A DNA stretch of 64,000 bases from contig CAKPEI010000003.1 of assembly GCA_934149365.1 (NCBI GenBank), forward strand, positions 62,001 through 126,000. Reading direction: 5' to 3'. Of this stretch, positions 1-7,856 are shown one piece after another (within the stretch, counting starts at the first letter, position 1; each line of letters begins with the position of its first letter). Made by a program: the position numbers and the translations under genes. The DNA is from an uncultured Clostridia bacterium. Its GTDB lineage: Bacteria; Bacillota; Clostridia; TANB77; CAG-465. Below the pieces are notes generated by a model that made no database searches, had not been told where the DNA came from, and was given only the letters and a program-made list of their open reading frames with translations.

Positions 1-113
1 CAACTCCTTTGATAATGAAAGTTTAGCACAAAACTATCATAAAGTAAATAGCGAAAAATGTAACATAGGTATGTTACAAGAATATTACAAATAAATAAAT
101 AATACCAAAAGTG

Positions 114-142
114 TTGAAAAAAGTTTTAATATACAGTAGAAT
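114..142 (+). promoter_or_regulatory. sigma-A-type promoter of pseudopilin cassette 1
   Basis: TTGAAA at 114-119 and TAGAAT at 137-142 are separated by exactly 17 bases. The same pair with the same spacing recurs before copies 4, 5 and 6, and with TAACAT as the -10 before copy 2. This makes it the shared promoter of the family. It reads into the small leader ORF at 196. Confidence 0.75.
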
Positions 143-195
143 AAAAACGTGAGAAAAATAAAAAGAAAGAAAAAGTAAAGAAAAGAGGTGAAAAT

Positions 196-282
<87 letters not shown>

Positions 283-338
283 CTACAAAAGTAGCTGCGT
301 TTTGCATGCAGAAAATAAAAGAGAATAGTAATGTAAAA

Positions 339-378
339 AAAGTTAGTTATACAAAGTAGAATGTATAGCTAGTTTTTT
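339..378 (+). terminator. leader terminator/attenuator of cassette 1
   Basis: A stem of about 14 bp pairs 340-353 with 362-375 using several G-U pairs, has an 8-base loop and is followed by a T run (373-378). It sits between the leader ORF and the pseudopilin gene. The long-frame stop of the leader ORF (357-359) lies in the loop, so a ribosome translating the long frame would cover the left arm. Confidence 0.75.
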
Positions 379-404
379 GAGCTTTAAACAAAAATAAATT
401 AAGG

Positions 405-427
405 TATAATCATGATAGTAAGTCATG
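405..427 (+). promoter_or_regulatory. putative internal promoter -10 with palindromic operator
   Basis: TATAAT at 405-410 is followed directly by CATGA-N7-TCATG (411-427). The block recurs after the leader terminator of copies 3, 5 and 6, while the surrounding bases differ. I infer a second promoter whose start region overlaps a repressor site. There is no clear -35 box. Confidence 0.45.
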
Positions 428-565
428 TAAATATACACAGCCATATATACATAAAAAACATAACCAAAAATACATAAAAGCAATTAAAAATAATTGCAAA
501 AGTTAAAGTAATGTGAAATAATATGTATATATAAAAATTGTTCTAAGAAAATGGAGGTAAAAAGT

Positions 566-1760
566 ATGAGAACAAAAGAAAAATCAAGAAGGCGGAATAT
601 CATTAATAGTATTAGTAATAACAATAATAGTAATGATAATATTAGCGGCAGCAATAATATTATCACTATCAAATAGTGGAATAATAGGTAAGGCAAATAA
701 AGCTAAAACAGATACAGACATAGCCAGTGCAAAAGATATAGTAGCAATGGCACATGCAGATTGGATGTTAGATGAGGCAAAAATAAAGGAAGAAGATAGC
801 ACAGTAACATCATTTAGTAACTATGCTGAAAAGAAATTACAAGAAGCAGGATATAAAGTAGGGGCAGGAGAAGGAGCATATACCGTAACAGAAGATGGAG
901 AGATATACGAAGGCTTAACAGAAGGAGCAAGGGCAGGAATAGCAGCAGGAATGAAAATAGGAGATGAAGTAAAGTATAATGCAGTACTAACAGAGAAAAG
1001 TTATACAACAGACGGAAGTGAACAAAGTTCAACAGGAGCAGCAGATAGTACGAAAACCAAAACAGTAAAAACAAGTACAGACTATACATGGAAATATATA
1101 GGTTTAGGAGAAGATGGAAGTTTACTTATAGCACCAGATATGTCGGGAACAATAAGAGCAGACTATCTATTAACATTAGGAGATAAAGGTGGATATATAA
1201 ATGGGCCAACAGTGTTAAATACAGTGTGTGATGCTTTATATACAGTAGAGGGAAAAGGCAAAGCTCAAAGTATGAATATAGAGCTAGTAAATAAGTTATT
1301 GGAATATAATGGACCAAAGGGAAGATACTATGATACAAGTGGTAATACAGTAGAAACAGCCGAACCTAAAACAATAGGAGAAACAGGTTTGGTATCAAGC
1401 TTAGGCTCAAATACACAAACACCAGATGGAAAAGATATAAGTACATATTATTCCGATTTTTACGATATAAAGAAAACAGACCATGCAAGTAGAATAACTA
1501 AAGACACCGTAAAACAAAATCTAGTATATCAAGCAAATGCATACTGGCTTGCTTCTCCGTGTGCCTATGCCGGTTTCAACGTCGGCAAAACTTTTTTCTA
1601 TGTGCGTTACGTTGGCTCTTCTCGCGTGCACGCGTACAACATATTCGGCTCGAATGGCTATACTGGTAAATCTACCTACAATGTCCGCCCGTATGTTTCT
1701 CTAACATCTAATGTCCAGAAAACAACGGAAAATGGGAAAACAGTATGGACTTTAAGTTAG
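566..1760 (+). CDS. pseudopilin-like protein with variable C-terminal domain, copy 1 (+1 frameshift near start)
   Basis: GGAGG and ATG at 566 open a short basic leader (MRTKEKSRR), but the pilin body is in the +1 frame. Skipping C593 of an in-frame CGG (593-595) joins the leader to GISLIVLVITIIVMII, a type IV prepilin-like cleavage and transmembrane segment. The remainder is about 375 residues: an Ala-rich stalk, a central domain (TWKYIGLGEDGSLLI) and a C-terminal domain starting YWLASPC (1542 on). Codons in 1551-1700 are rich in GCC, GGC, CGC and GTC, unlike the rest of the gene. It is probably a secreted or pilus-associated surface protein, but its ligand is unknown. An in-frame ATG at 633 would lose the prepilin motif. 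Confidence 0.7.
1542..1712 (+). other. putative DGR-type variable region, copy 1
   Basis: Runs from the YWLAS motif to the RPYVSL motif. Invariant residues (YWL, C, F, V, RP, VSL) alternate with residues that differ in every paralogue, and most variable codons end in C or T. This pattern matches adenine-targeted mutagenesis of AAY codons by a diversity-generating retroelement. The reverse transcriptase and template would have to lie elsewhere. Confidence 0.55.
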
Positions 1761-1767
1761 CAGCAAT

Positions 1768-1802
1768 AGTTAATTTTGCAGACGTTGTCTGCAAGATTAA
1801 CT
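1768..1802. repeat. 16-bp hairpin downstream of copy 1
   Basis: The arms 1768-1783 and 1787-1802 pair over 16 bp with one G-U and a 3-base loop. No T run follows on either strand, so it is not a standard terminator. It may be the 3' end signal of the pseudopilin gene or a DNA cruciform site. Confidence 0.5.
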
Positions 1803-1811
1803 TGGTCTCAT

Positions 1812-1886
1812 AATATTTTATTGATAGATAAACCTATTGGAGTTAGTAAATATGAACTTTTACAAGATATACCAGAATATTTTTAA
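1812..1886 (+). pseudogene. possible remnant of a pseudouridine synthase (TruB-like) start
   Basis: A 24-codon open frame reads NILLIDKPIGVSKYELLQDI and then stops. It resembles the conserved N-terminal LLIDKPxG motif of TruB-type pseudouridine synthases. There is no start codon or ribosome site and nothing further downstream. This is a weak call based on one motif. Confidence 0.25.
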
Positions 1887-1954
1887 TCACAATTGTCAAA
1901 AGTAGAAAAAACCAGGTCGCATATTAAAGATATCTAAGATTTTAAACTTACATA

Positions 1955-1983
1955 TTGACATTTGAATTTAATTAGTATAAAAT
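1955..1983 (+). promoter_or_regulatory. perR-rbr promoter
   Basis: TTGACA at 1955-1960 and TAAAAT at 1978-1983 have 17-base spacing. The PerR-box-like palindrome begins 14 bases downstream, so bound PerR could block the start of transcription. Confidence 0.75.
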
Positions 1984-1997
1984 AGCAATATAAAAAG

Positions 1998-2012
1998 TAG
2001 TAATCATTACTA
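1998..2012. promoter_or_regulatory. PerR box (7-1-7 inverted repeat)
   Basis: TAGTAAT-C-ATTACTA is a perfect 7-1-7 palindrome, the geometry of Fur/PerR operators. It lies between the promoter and the perR start, which suggests autoregulation of perR and co-regulation of rubrerythrin by peroxide. Confidence 0.75.
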
Positions 2013-2040
2013 TTTTTTGAAAACTTAGAAAGGATATGTT

Positions 2041-2430
2041 ATGAATTATTCTAAGCAACGTGATGCGATAATAAAATATTTGAAAGGGGTTAAAACACAC
2101 CCTACGGCTGAAGAAGTATATAATGATTTGCGTGTTCAAAACCCTGAAATTAGTTTAGGTACTGTGTATAGAAACTTAGACAAACTTGCGAAATCTGGTG
2201 AGATACTTAGACTAAAAGAATTTGGGAATAAAGATAGGTTTGATGGAAATAACAATCATCACTATCATGCTGAATGTGTAAAGTGTAAAAAAGTATTTGA
2301 TGTTTATCAAGATTATTTTAAAAATATTGATAAACAGGTGCAAGAAAAATTAGGATACGATGTATTATCACATGAAGTTAAGTTTAATGTAATATGTCCA
2401 ACGTGTAAAGAGAAAATCAAGGAGGAATGA
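2041..2430 (+). CDS. perR: PerR-type peroxide-responsive Fur-family repressor
   Basis: 129 residues with a winged helix (about 1-65, including GTVYRNLDKL) and a C-terminal metal domain. The five regulatory metal ligands known from Bacillus PerR are recognisable: His20, Asp68, His74, His76 and Asp87. Two CxxC pairs (79/82 and 119/122) form the structural zinc site. An Asp at the last regulatory position fits PerR better than Fur. In the family, Fe2+-catalysed oxidation of the histidines by H2O2 releases DNA. The gene overlaps the rubrerythrin reading frame region and shares its mRNA, behind a 7-1-7 operator. Confidence 0.9.
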   Translation: MNYSKQRDAIIKYLKGVKTHPTAEEVYNDLRVQNPEISLGTVYRNLDKLAKSGEILRLKEFGNKDRFDGNNNHHYHAECVKCKKVFDVYQDYFKNIDKQVQEKLGYDVLSHEVKFNVICPTCKEKIKEE

Positions 2431-2432
2431 AA

Positions 2433-2972
2433 ATGAATTTAAAAGGAACAAAAACAGAAGCAAATTTACAAGCAGCTTTTGCAGGAGAATCACAAGCTAG
2501 AAACAAATACACATATTATGCTTCAAAAGCGAAAAAGGAAGGATATGAACAAATAGCAAGTATATTTACTGAAACTGCAGATAATGAGAAAGAGCATGCA
2601 AAAATGTGGTTTAAATTATTACATGAAGGTGAAGTACCATCTACTGTTCAAAACTTAAAAGATGCTGCAAATGGTGAAAACTTTGAATGGACAGATATGT
2701 ACGCTGATTTTGCTAAAACAGCTAGAGAAGAAGGTTTCGAACATATAGCTTTCCTATTTGAAGAAGTTGGAAAAATTGAAAAAGAACATGAAGAAAGATA
2801 TAAAAAACTATTAGCTAATATTGAAAATGGTGAAGTTTTTGAATGTGGCGAAGTTAAAGTATGGAAATGTAGAAACTGTGGACACATCCATGTTGGAACA
2901 TCAGCTCCAGAAGTTTGTCCAGTTTGCTCACATCCAAAAGCATATTTTGAAATAAAAGCAGAAAACTATTAA
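2433..2972 (+). CDS. rbr: rubrerythrin
   Basis: 179 residues. The N-terminal ferritin-like four-helix domain carries the paired Glu/ExxH motifs (GESQARNKY, ADNEKEHAK) of a diiron site. The C-terminal rubredoxin-like domain has CRNC and CPVC (about residues 146-165). The protein reduces hydrogen peroxide in anaerobes. I chose the ATG at 2433 because GGAGG at 2421-2425 is 7 bases away, while the ATG at 2427 is only one base away. It is co-transcribed with perR, a common peroxide-defence pairing. Confidence 0.92.
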   Translation: MNLKGTKTEANLQAAFAGESQARNKYTYYASKAKKEGYEQIASIFTETADNEKEHAKMWFKLLHEGEVPSTVQNLKDAANGENFEWTDMYADFAKTAREEGFEHIAFLFEEVGKIEKEHEERYKKLLANIENGEVFECGEVKVWKCRNCGHIHVGTSAPEVCPVCSHPKAYFEIKAENY

Positions 2973-3010
2973 TGAATTTTAAAATATTACATATATATAG
3001 ATTTGTAAAG

Positions 3011-3038
3011 AAGATAGGAAATTTACCTATCTTTTTTT
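3011..3038 (+). terminator. terminator of perR-rbr
   Basis: AAGATAGG (3011-3018) pairs with CCTATCTT (3026-3033) and is followed by a T run to 3038. Confidence 0.85.
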
Positions 3039-3074
3039 GATGTATGAACATTCTGTGAAAATACGAATATTTAC

Positions 3075-3103
3075 TTGAATGTTTGAATTATTTTTTATAT
3101 AAT
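3075..3103 (+). promoter_or_regulatory. promoter of the ABC exporter operon
   Basis: TTGAAT at 3075-3080 and TATAAT at 3098-3103, 17 bases apart, upstream of the ABC exporter gene pair. Confidence 0.65.
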
Positions 3104-3149
3104 AACAAATGCTGTAAAAATATATGTAAATAGAAAGGAACTTTAATTA

Positions 3150-5138
3150 ATGAAAAAAATACTGAAATATTTAAAACCATTTAAGTTTATGATTCTTGCC
3201 ATAATTGTTATGGTTGCTGTGCAATCAATTGGTGAATTATATATGCCAAATTTAATGTCAGATATAATTAATAACGGAATAAGTAAGGTGGAATATTCAA
3301 TTGATGAAAATGCACTAAAAAATGCAATAGTTACAGGACAAATACCTGAACTTACAGCAATGCTTGAAAGCAAAGGAATTACTAAAGAATACTTAGCGCA
3401 AAACGGAGATGAAGTCATAGCTTCTTTGAAAAGTAATGCTATAAGTGCAGATAATTCTCAAGATTTAAAGAGTATGAGTGCAGAGGAGTATAACTTATTT
3501 CAAAAGATGCTATCTTCTGGAATAATTGAAGCAAAAAATGTTTCTGATATGGAGTATATAAAAAGCGTTGGCACAAAAATGATTATAGTTGCTTTTGTAA
3601 TAACAGGTGTAACTATAATAGCTAGTTATTTATCTTCTAAAATATCTATGGGATATGGTAAATTATTAAGAGAAAAAATATTTGAAAAGGTTACAACTTT
3701 TTCACAAGGTGATATAAACAAATTCGGAACACCTTCCCTTATAACAAGAACAACAAATGACGTTACCCAAGTTCAAAATGCAGTTGTAATGGTGCTTAGA
3801 ATGATGATAATGGTCCCTATAATGTGTATAGGTAGTATATTCATGGCAATAAATAAAGATAAAACTTTATCATGGATACTTGCTGTATCAGTTCCAGTAC
3901 TTTTTGCAATACTTGGCATTGTAATGAAAAAAGCTGTACCACTTTTTAAATCTTTACAGGTAAAACTTGATAAGTTAAATCAAATAATGAGAGAACAACT
4001 TTCAGGTATAAAAGTAATAAGAGCTTTTGATAAAGATGAATATGAGAGAAAAAGATTTGAAAAATCTAACAAAGACAACATAGATACAGCAATTAAGGTA
4101 AATAGAATTATATCAATTTTGATGCCTGCTATGACAATAATACTAAATTTTACAACTATAGCTATAGTATGGTTTGGAGCAAAGAGAATAGATGCAGGTA
4201 ATATGCAAATAGGTGACATGATGGCATTCATTCAATACGCAATGCATGTATTGTTCTCATTTGTTATGGCTACTGTAATGTTTGTACTTCTTCCAAGAGC
4301 TTTTGCATCTGGTGATAGAATTAGTGAAGTGTTAGATGTAGTTCCTGATATAAAGAATAAAGAAAAGATTACTAAAAATAATAATCATGAAGGTGTAGTT
4401 GAATTTAAAAATGTTAACTTTAAGTATCCAGATAGTGAGGGCGAGTTTGCATTAGAAAATATTTCCTTTAAAACACATCCAGGTAAAGTTACTGCTATAA
4501 TTGGTTCTACAGGAAGTTCAAAGACAACTATTCTTAACTTAATATCAAGGTATTATGATGTGACAGATGGAGAAATATTAGTTGATAATGTTAATGTTAA
4601 AGATTATGCTCTAGAAGATTTAAGAAATAGAATAGGTTATGTTCCTCAAAAAGCTTTTCTTTTTAGTGGAACTATAAAAGATAACATATTATATGGAAAA
4701 GAAAGTGCAACAAACGAAGAAGTTTTACATGCTTTGGAAGTAGCACAAATTTCTGACTATGTAAGCGGGTTAGATGAAGGAATAATGTCACATGTAGCAC
4801 AAGGAGGAAATAATTTTTCAGGTGGTCAAAAGCAAAGATTATCAATTGCAAGAGCTATTGTAAGGAAACCTGAAATTTACATATTTGACGATAGTTTTTC
4901 TGCACTCGATTTTAAAACAGATAGTAAGCTAAGAGAAGCATTAAAAAAAGAAACTGATAATGCTACTTTTATAATTGTAGCTCAAAGAGTTAGTACAATA
5001 ATGGATGCTGATCAAATAATAGTACTAGATGAAGGCAAAATACAGGGAATAGGAAAGCATAAAGAATTGTTACAAAACTGTGATGTATATAAAGAAATTG
5101 TTTATTCACAATTGTCTAAAGAGGAGGTGGAGAAATAA
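3150..5138 (+). CDS. ABC exporter half-transporter, degenerate-site subunit
   Basis: 662 residues: a six-helix exporter membrane domain, then an ATPase domain (from about residue 415). A long soluble insert of about 90 residues separates TM1 from TM2. Walker A reads GSTGSSKTT, where the usual GxGKS/T glycine is Ser. The signature FSGGQKQR is intact, and Walker B ends IYIFDD with Asp in place of the catalytic Glu. These changes mark the half that carries the non-hydrolytic site in heterodimeric exporters such as LmrCD/YheHI. It overlaps the partner gene by one base (TAATG). The substrate is unknown; drugs, lipids or peptides are all possible. Confidence 0.9.
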   Translation: MKKILKYLKPFKFMILAIIVMVAVQSIGELYMPNLMSDIINNGISKVEYSIDENALKNAIVTGQIPELTAMLESKGITKEYLAQNGDEVIASLKSNAISADNSQDLKSMSAEEYNLFQKMLSSGIIEAKNVSDMEYIKSVGTKMIIVAFVITGVTIIASYLSSKISMGYGKLLREKIFEKVTTFSQGDINKFGTPSLITRTTNDVTQVQNAVVMVLRMMIMVPIMCIGSIFMAINKDKTLSWILAVSVPVLFAILGIVMKKAVPLFKSLQVKLDKLNQIMREQLSGIKVIRAFDKDEYERKRFEKSNKDNIDTAIKVNRIISILMPAMTIILNFTTIAIVWFGAKRIDAGNMQIGDMMAFIQYAMHVLFSFVMATVMFVLLPRAFASGDRISEVLDVVPDIKNKEKITKNNNHEGVVEFKNVNFKYPDSEGEFALENISFKTHPGKVTAIIGSTGSSKTTILNLISRYYDVTDGEILVDNVNVKDYALEDLRNRIGYVPQKAFLFSGTIKDNILYGKESATNEEVLHALEVAQISDYVSGLDEGIMSHVAQGGNNFSGGQKQRLSIARAIVRKPEIYIFDDSFSALDFKTDSKLREALKKETDNATFIIVAQRVSTIMDADQIIVLDEGKIQGIGKHKELLQNCDVYKEIVYSQLSKEEVEK

Positions 5139-6961
5139 TGCCAGGACCTATGAGAGGAAATAAGGGGCCAACACAAAAAGCAAAAGATGCAAAAGGAACT
5201 TTGAAAAGACTATTAAAGTATTTTAACGACCATAAAGTTGCTATAGTTGTTATATTAATATTTGCAATACTTAGTACAATATTTAGCATAGTAGGTCCAA
5301 AGATTTTAGGAAAGGCTACTACTGCACTATATACTGGTATGATAGAAAGATTTAAAGGAACAGGCGGTGTAGATTTCGGGTATATAGGTAAGATATTATT
5401 AGGTTTAGGAGGACTTTATCTAGTAAGTGCGCTATTTAGTTATATTCAACAGTACATGATGGCAGGTGTTTCTCAAACCATAGTATATAAATTAAGAAAA
5501 GAAGTTAGTACTAAACTTAGTAAACTTCCTTTAAAGTATTATGATAAAAATACTAAGGGTGACATATTAAGTAGAACTACCAACGACATAGAAAATGTTA
5601 GTGCTATTATAGGGCAAGCAATAACACAGGTAATAACGTCAATTGCTACTATAATAGGTATAATTAGCATGATGATTTCAATTAATTTAATGCTTACAGG
5701 AATTACTGTATTAGTAATACCTATTTCAGTATTTTTAATAGGAGTAATTGCTAAGAAATCTCAAAAGTATTTCACAAAGCAATGGGATGTAACAGGTGAC
5801 TTAAATGGTCATGTTGAAGAAATGTTTACAGGACATCAAATAGTTAAAGCATTTGGTAATGAAGATAAATCAATAGAAAAATTTAAAAAGCTTAACGAAG
5901 AATTATACGAAGCAAGTTGGAAAGCACAATTTATCTCTGGTGTTATAAAGCCAATAATGGACTTTGGTTCAAATATAAATTATGTAATAATTTGTTTAGT
6001 AGGGGCTATTAAGGTCACATCTGGAAATATGGCACTTGGTGATATTCAAGCGTTTGTACAATATTCAAGACAATTTAATCAACCTATAGGACAGCTATCT
6101 AATATTATAAATAACATTCAATCTGCGATAGCATCTGCAGAAAGAGTATTCGAACTTTTAGATGAGGAAGAGGAAGTAAAAGATAGAGTAGATGCAGTAA
6201 CTATAAAGGAACTAAAAGGAAATGTAAAAATCGATAATATCGACTTTAGTTATAGTCCAGATAAGAAACTCATTCAAAATATGAATTTAGATATAAAACC
6301 AGGTGCAAAGGTTGCTATTGTTGGACCAACTGGTGCTGGAAAAACCACTATAGTTAACTTGCTTATGAGATTTTATGATGTTGATAAAGGTTCTATTTTG
6401 GTAGATGGTGTTAATATAAAAAGCATGAGAAGAGGATATTTGCGTAGTCTATATGGAATGGTTTTACAGGATACTTGGTTATTTAATGGCACTGTTAAAG
6501 AAAATATAGCTTACGGAAAAGAGAATGCAACTGATGAAGAAATAATAGAAGCAGCAAAAGCAGCATGTGCAGACCATTTTATAAAAACACTACCTCATGG
6601 ATATGATACTATTTTAGACGAAGATGCAACAAATATTTCTCAAGGGCAAAAACAATTGCTTACAATAGCGAGAGCATTTTTAGCAAATAGTCCAATAATA
6701 ATACTAGATGAAGCAACAAGCTCTGTAGATACTAGAACAGAAAAATTAATACAAGAAGCTATGGATAGACTTATGAAAGGAAGAACATCTTTTGTAATAG
6801 CACATAGATTGTCAACAATAAAAAATGCAGATATTATACTTGTAATGGATAATGGAACAATTATAGAAACTGGTACACACGAAGAATTACTAGATAAGAA
6901 AGGCTTTTATGCTAATTTATATAATAGTCAATTTACTGAGTGTATTGATGATATTGCATAA
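5138..6961 (+). CDS. ABC exporter half-transporter, catalytic subunit
   Basis: 607 residues with an exporter membrane domain followed by a canonical ATPase: Walker A GPTGAGKTT, Walker B IIILDEATSSVD with the catalytic Glu, and the H-loop in FVIAHRLST. The signature is ISQGQKQ, with Gln in place of the second Gly. It pairs with the degenerate subunit encoded directly upstream, with a one-base overlap, so the two almost certainly form a heterodimer. A terminator follows at 6972. Confidence 0.92.
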   Translation: MPGPMRGNKGPTQKAKDAKGTLKRLLKYFNDHKVAIVVILIFAILSTIFSIVGPKILGKATTALYTGMIERFKGTGGVDFGYIGKILLGLGGLYLVSALFSYIQQYMMAGVSQTIVYKLRKEVSTKLSKLPLKYYDKNTKGDILSRTTNDIENVSAIIGQAITQVITSIATIIGIISMMISINLMLTGITVLVIPISVFLIGVIAKKSQKYFTKQWDVTGDLNGHVEEMFTGHQIVKAFGNEDKSIEKFKKLNEELYEASWKAQFISGVIKPIMDFGSNINYVIICLVGAIKVTSGNMALGDIQAFVQYSRQFNQPIGQLSNIINNIQSAIASAERVFELLDEEEEVKDRVDAVTIKELKGNVKIDNIDFSYSPDKKLIQNMNLDIKPGAKVAIVGPTGAGKTTIVNLLMRFYDVDKGSILVDGVNIKSMRRGYLRSLYGMVLQDTWLFNGTVKENIAYGKENATDEEIIEAAKAACADHFIKTLPHGYDTILDEDATNISQGQKQLLTIARAFLANSPIIILDEATSSVDTRTEKLIQEAMDRLMKGRTSFVIAHRLSTIKNADIILVMDNGTIIETGTHEELLDKKGFYANLYNSQFTECIDDIA

Positions 6962-6971
6962 AAATATAAAG

Positions 6972-7000
6972 CACATCTCTAAATAAAAGAGATGTGTTTT
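6972..7000 (+). terminator. terminator of the ABC exporter operon
   Basis: CACATCTCT (6972-6980) pairs with AGAGATGTG (6988-6996), followed by TTTT. Confidence 0.8.
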
Positions 7001-7011
7001 ACTATTATACC

Positions 7012-7040
7012 TTGATTAATTTATATATGTATATTAAAAT
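7012..7040 (+). promoter_or_regulatory. promoter of the PAP2 phosphatase gene
   Basis: TTGATT at 7012-7017 and TAAAAT at 7035-7040, spacing 17. Confidence 0.55.
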
Positions 7041-7082
7041 TGTATGTATTAAATTGAAGTAGTCTTTTAAGGAGAGTTGTAT

Positions 7083-7739
7083 ATGAAAGAAAATAAGAAG
7101 AATATAAAATGGGTATTAGTTGGTGTATTGCTATTTTGTTTTACACTAATAGCTATTTTTTTAGTAACAGATAAGATACATGTTTTAGATAATTTTGTAT
7201 ATGGGTTAATATCAAAATGTATAAGTCCTAACATTACTAAATTCTTTAAATTAATAACGAAACTTGCTAACCCTATTACTACAATAATAGTTGTTTTAAT
7301 AGTTTGCTATATGCTTGGTATAAAAGAAAAAGACAAAAGAGGTGTTATAGAATTTTGCCTTTGTATAGGGATAATAGCAATTTTGAATTTTGTGTTAAAG
7401 AATATTTTTGCAAGAACTAGACCGGAATTAATTAATATGATAACAGAAACTGGGTATAGTTTTCCAAGTGGACATTCGGCACTTAGTATGGCAGTTTATG
7501 GTTATATTATATATCTTGTAAATACTAGATGTTCTAATAAAACATTAAAAATAGTAAGCAGTATATTTTTAGGAATAGCAATAATATTGGTAGGAACAAG
7601 CAGAATATATCTAGGAGTACATTATGCAAGTGATGTACTAGCAGCATTTATGTTATCGCTTAGCTACGTAATAATATATACACATATTATAAAAGTAATA
7701 AGAAGTCAAAAGAAGGAAAATGATGTAACAAAAATGTAA
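7083..7739 (+). CDS. PAP2-family membrane phosphatase
   Basis: 218 residues with about six transmembrane segments. The three acid-phosphatase motifs are present: KNIFARTRP, then PSGHS, then SRIYLGVHYASD with the catalytic His and Asp. Family members dephosphorylate undecaprenyl pyrophosphate or phosphatidate-type lipids at the membrane surface. The ATG at 7083 has GGAG 8 bases upstream and is preferred to the TTG at 7077. It stands alone between a terminator and pseudopilin copy 2. The exact substrate cannot be read from the sequence. Confidence 0.85.
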   Translation: MKENKKNIKWVLVGVLLFCFTLIAIFLVTDKIHVLDNFVYGLISKCISPNITKFFKLITKLANPITTIIVVLIVCYMLGIKEKDKRGVIEFCLCIGIIAILNFVLKNIFARTRPELINMITETGYSFPSGHSALSMAVYGYIIYLVNTRCSNKTLKIVSSIFLGIAIILVGTSRIYLGVHYASDVLAAFMLSLSYVIIYTHIIKVIRSQKKENDVTKM

Positions 7740-7750
7740 TGTAAAAAGTG

Positions 7751-7779
7751 TTGAAAAAAGTTTTTGCATATAGTAACAT
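7751..7779 (+). promoter_or_regulatory. promoter of pseudopilin copy 2
   Basis: TTGAAA at 7751-7756 and TAACAT at 7774-7779, spacing 17. This is the family promoter with a weaker -10. No small ORF or terminator follows, so this copy alone has lost, or never had, the regulated leader. Confidence 0.6.
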
Positions 7780-7856
7780 ATATACATGAAAATATGACAT
7801 ATAGAAAAATTAGTAAGAAGAAATGACATGTGTATGTTAAAATGGAGGTAGAGTAA

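Noticed and set aside
593..595. CGG as an unassigned or reassigned codon in this genome
   Set aside because: CGG occurs in uninterrupted frames at 39230, 39605, 48549 and on the minus strand at 44000 and 44389, at positions where Arg is plausible. It is rare, but apparently decoded. Slow decoding with conditional +1 shifting fits better than loss of meaning.
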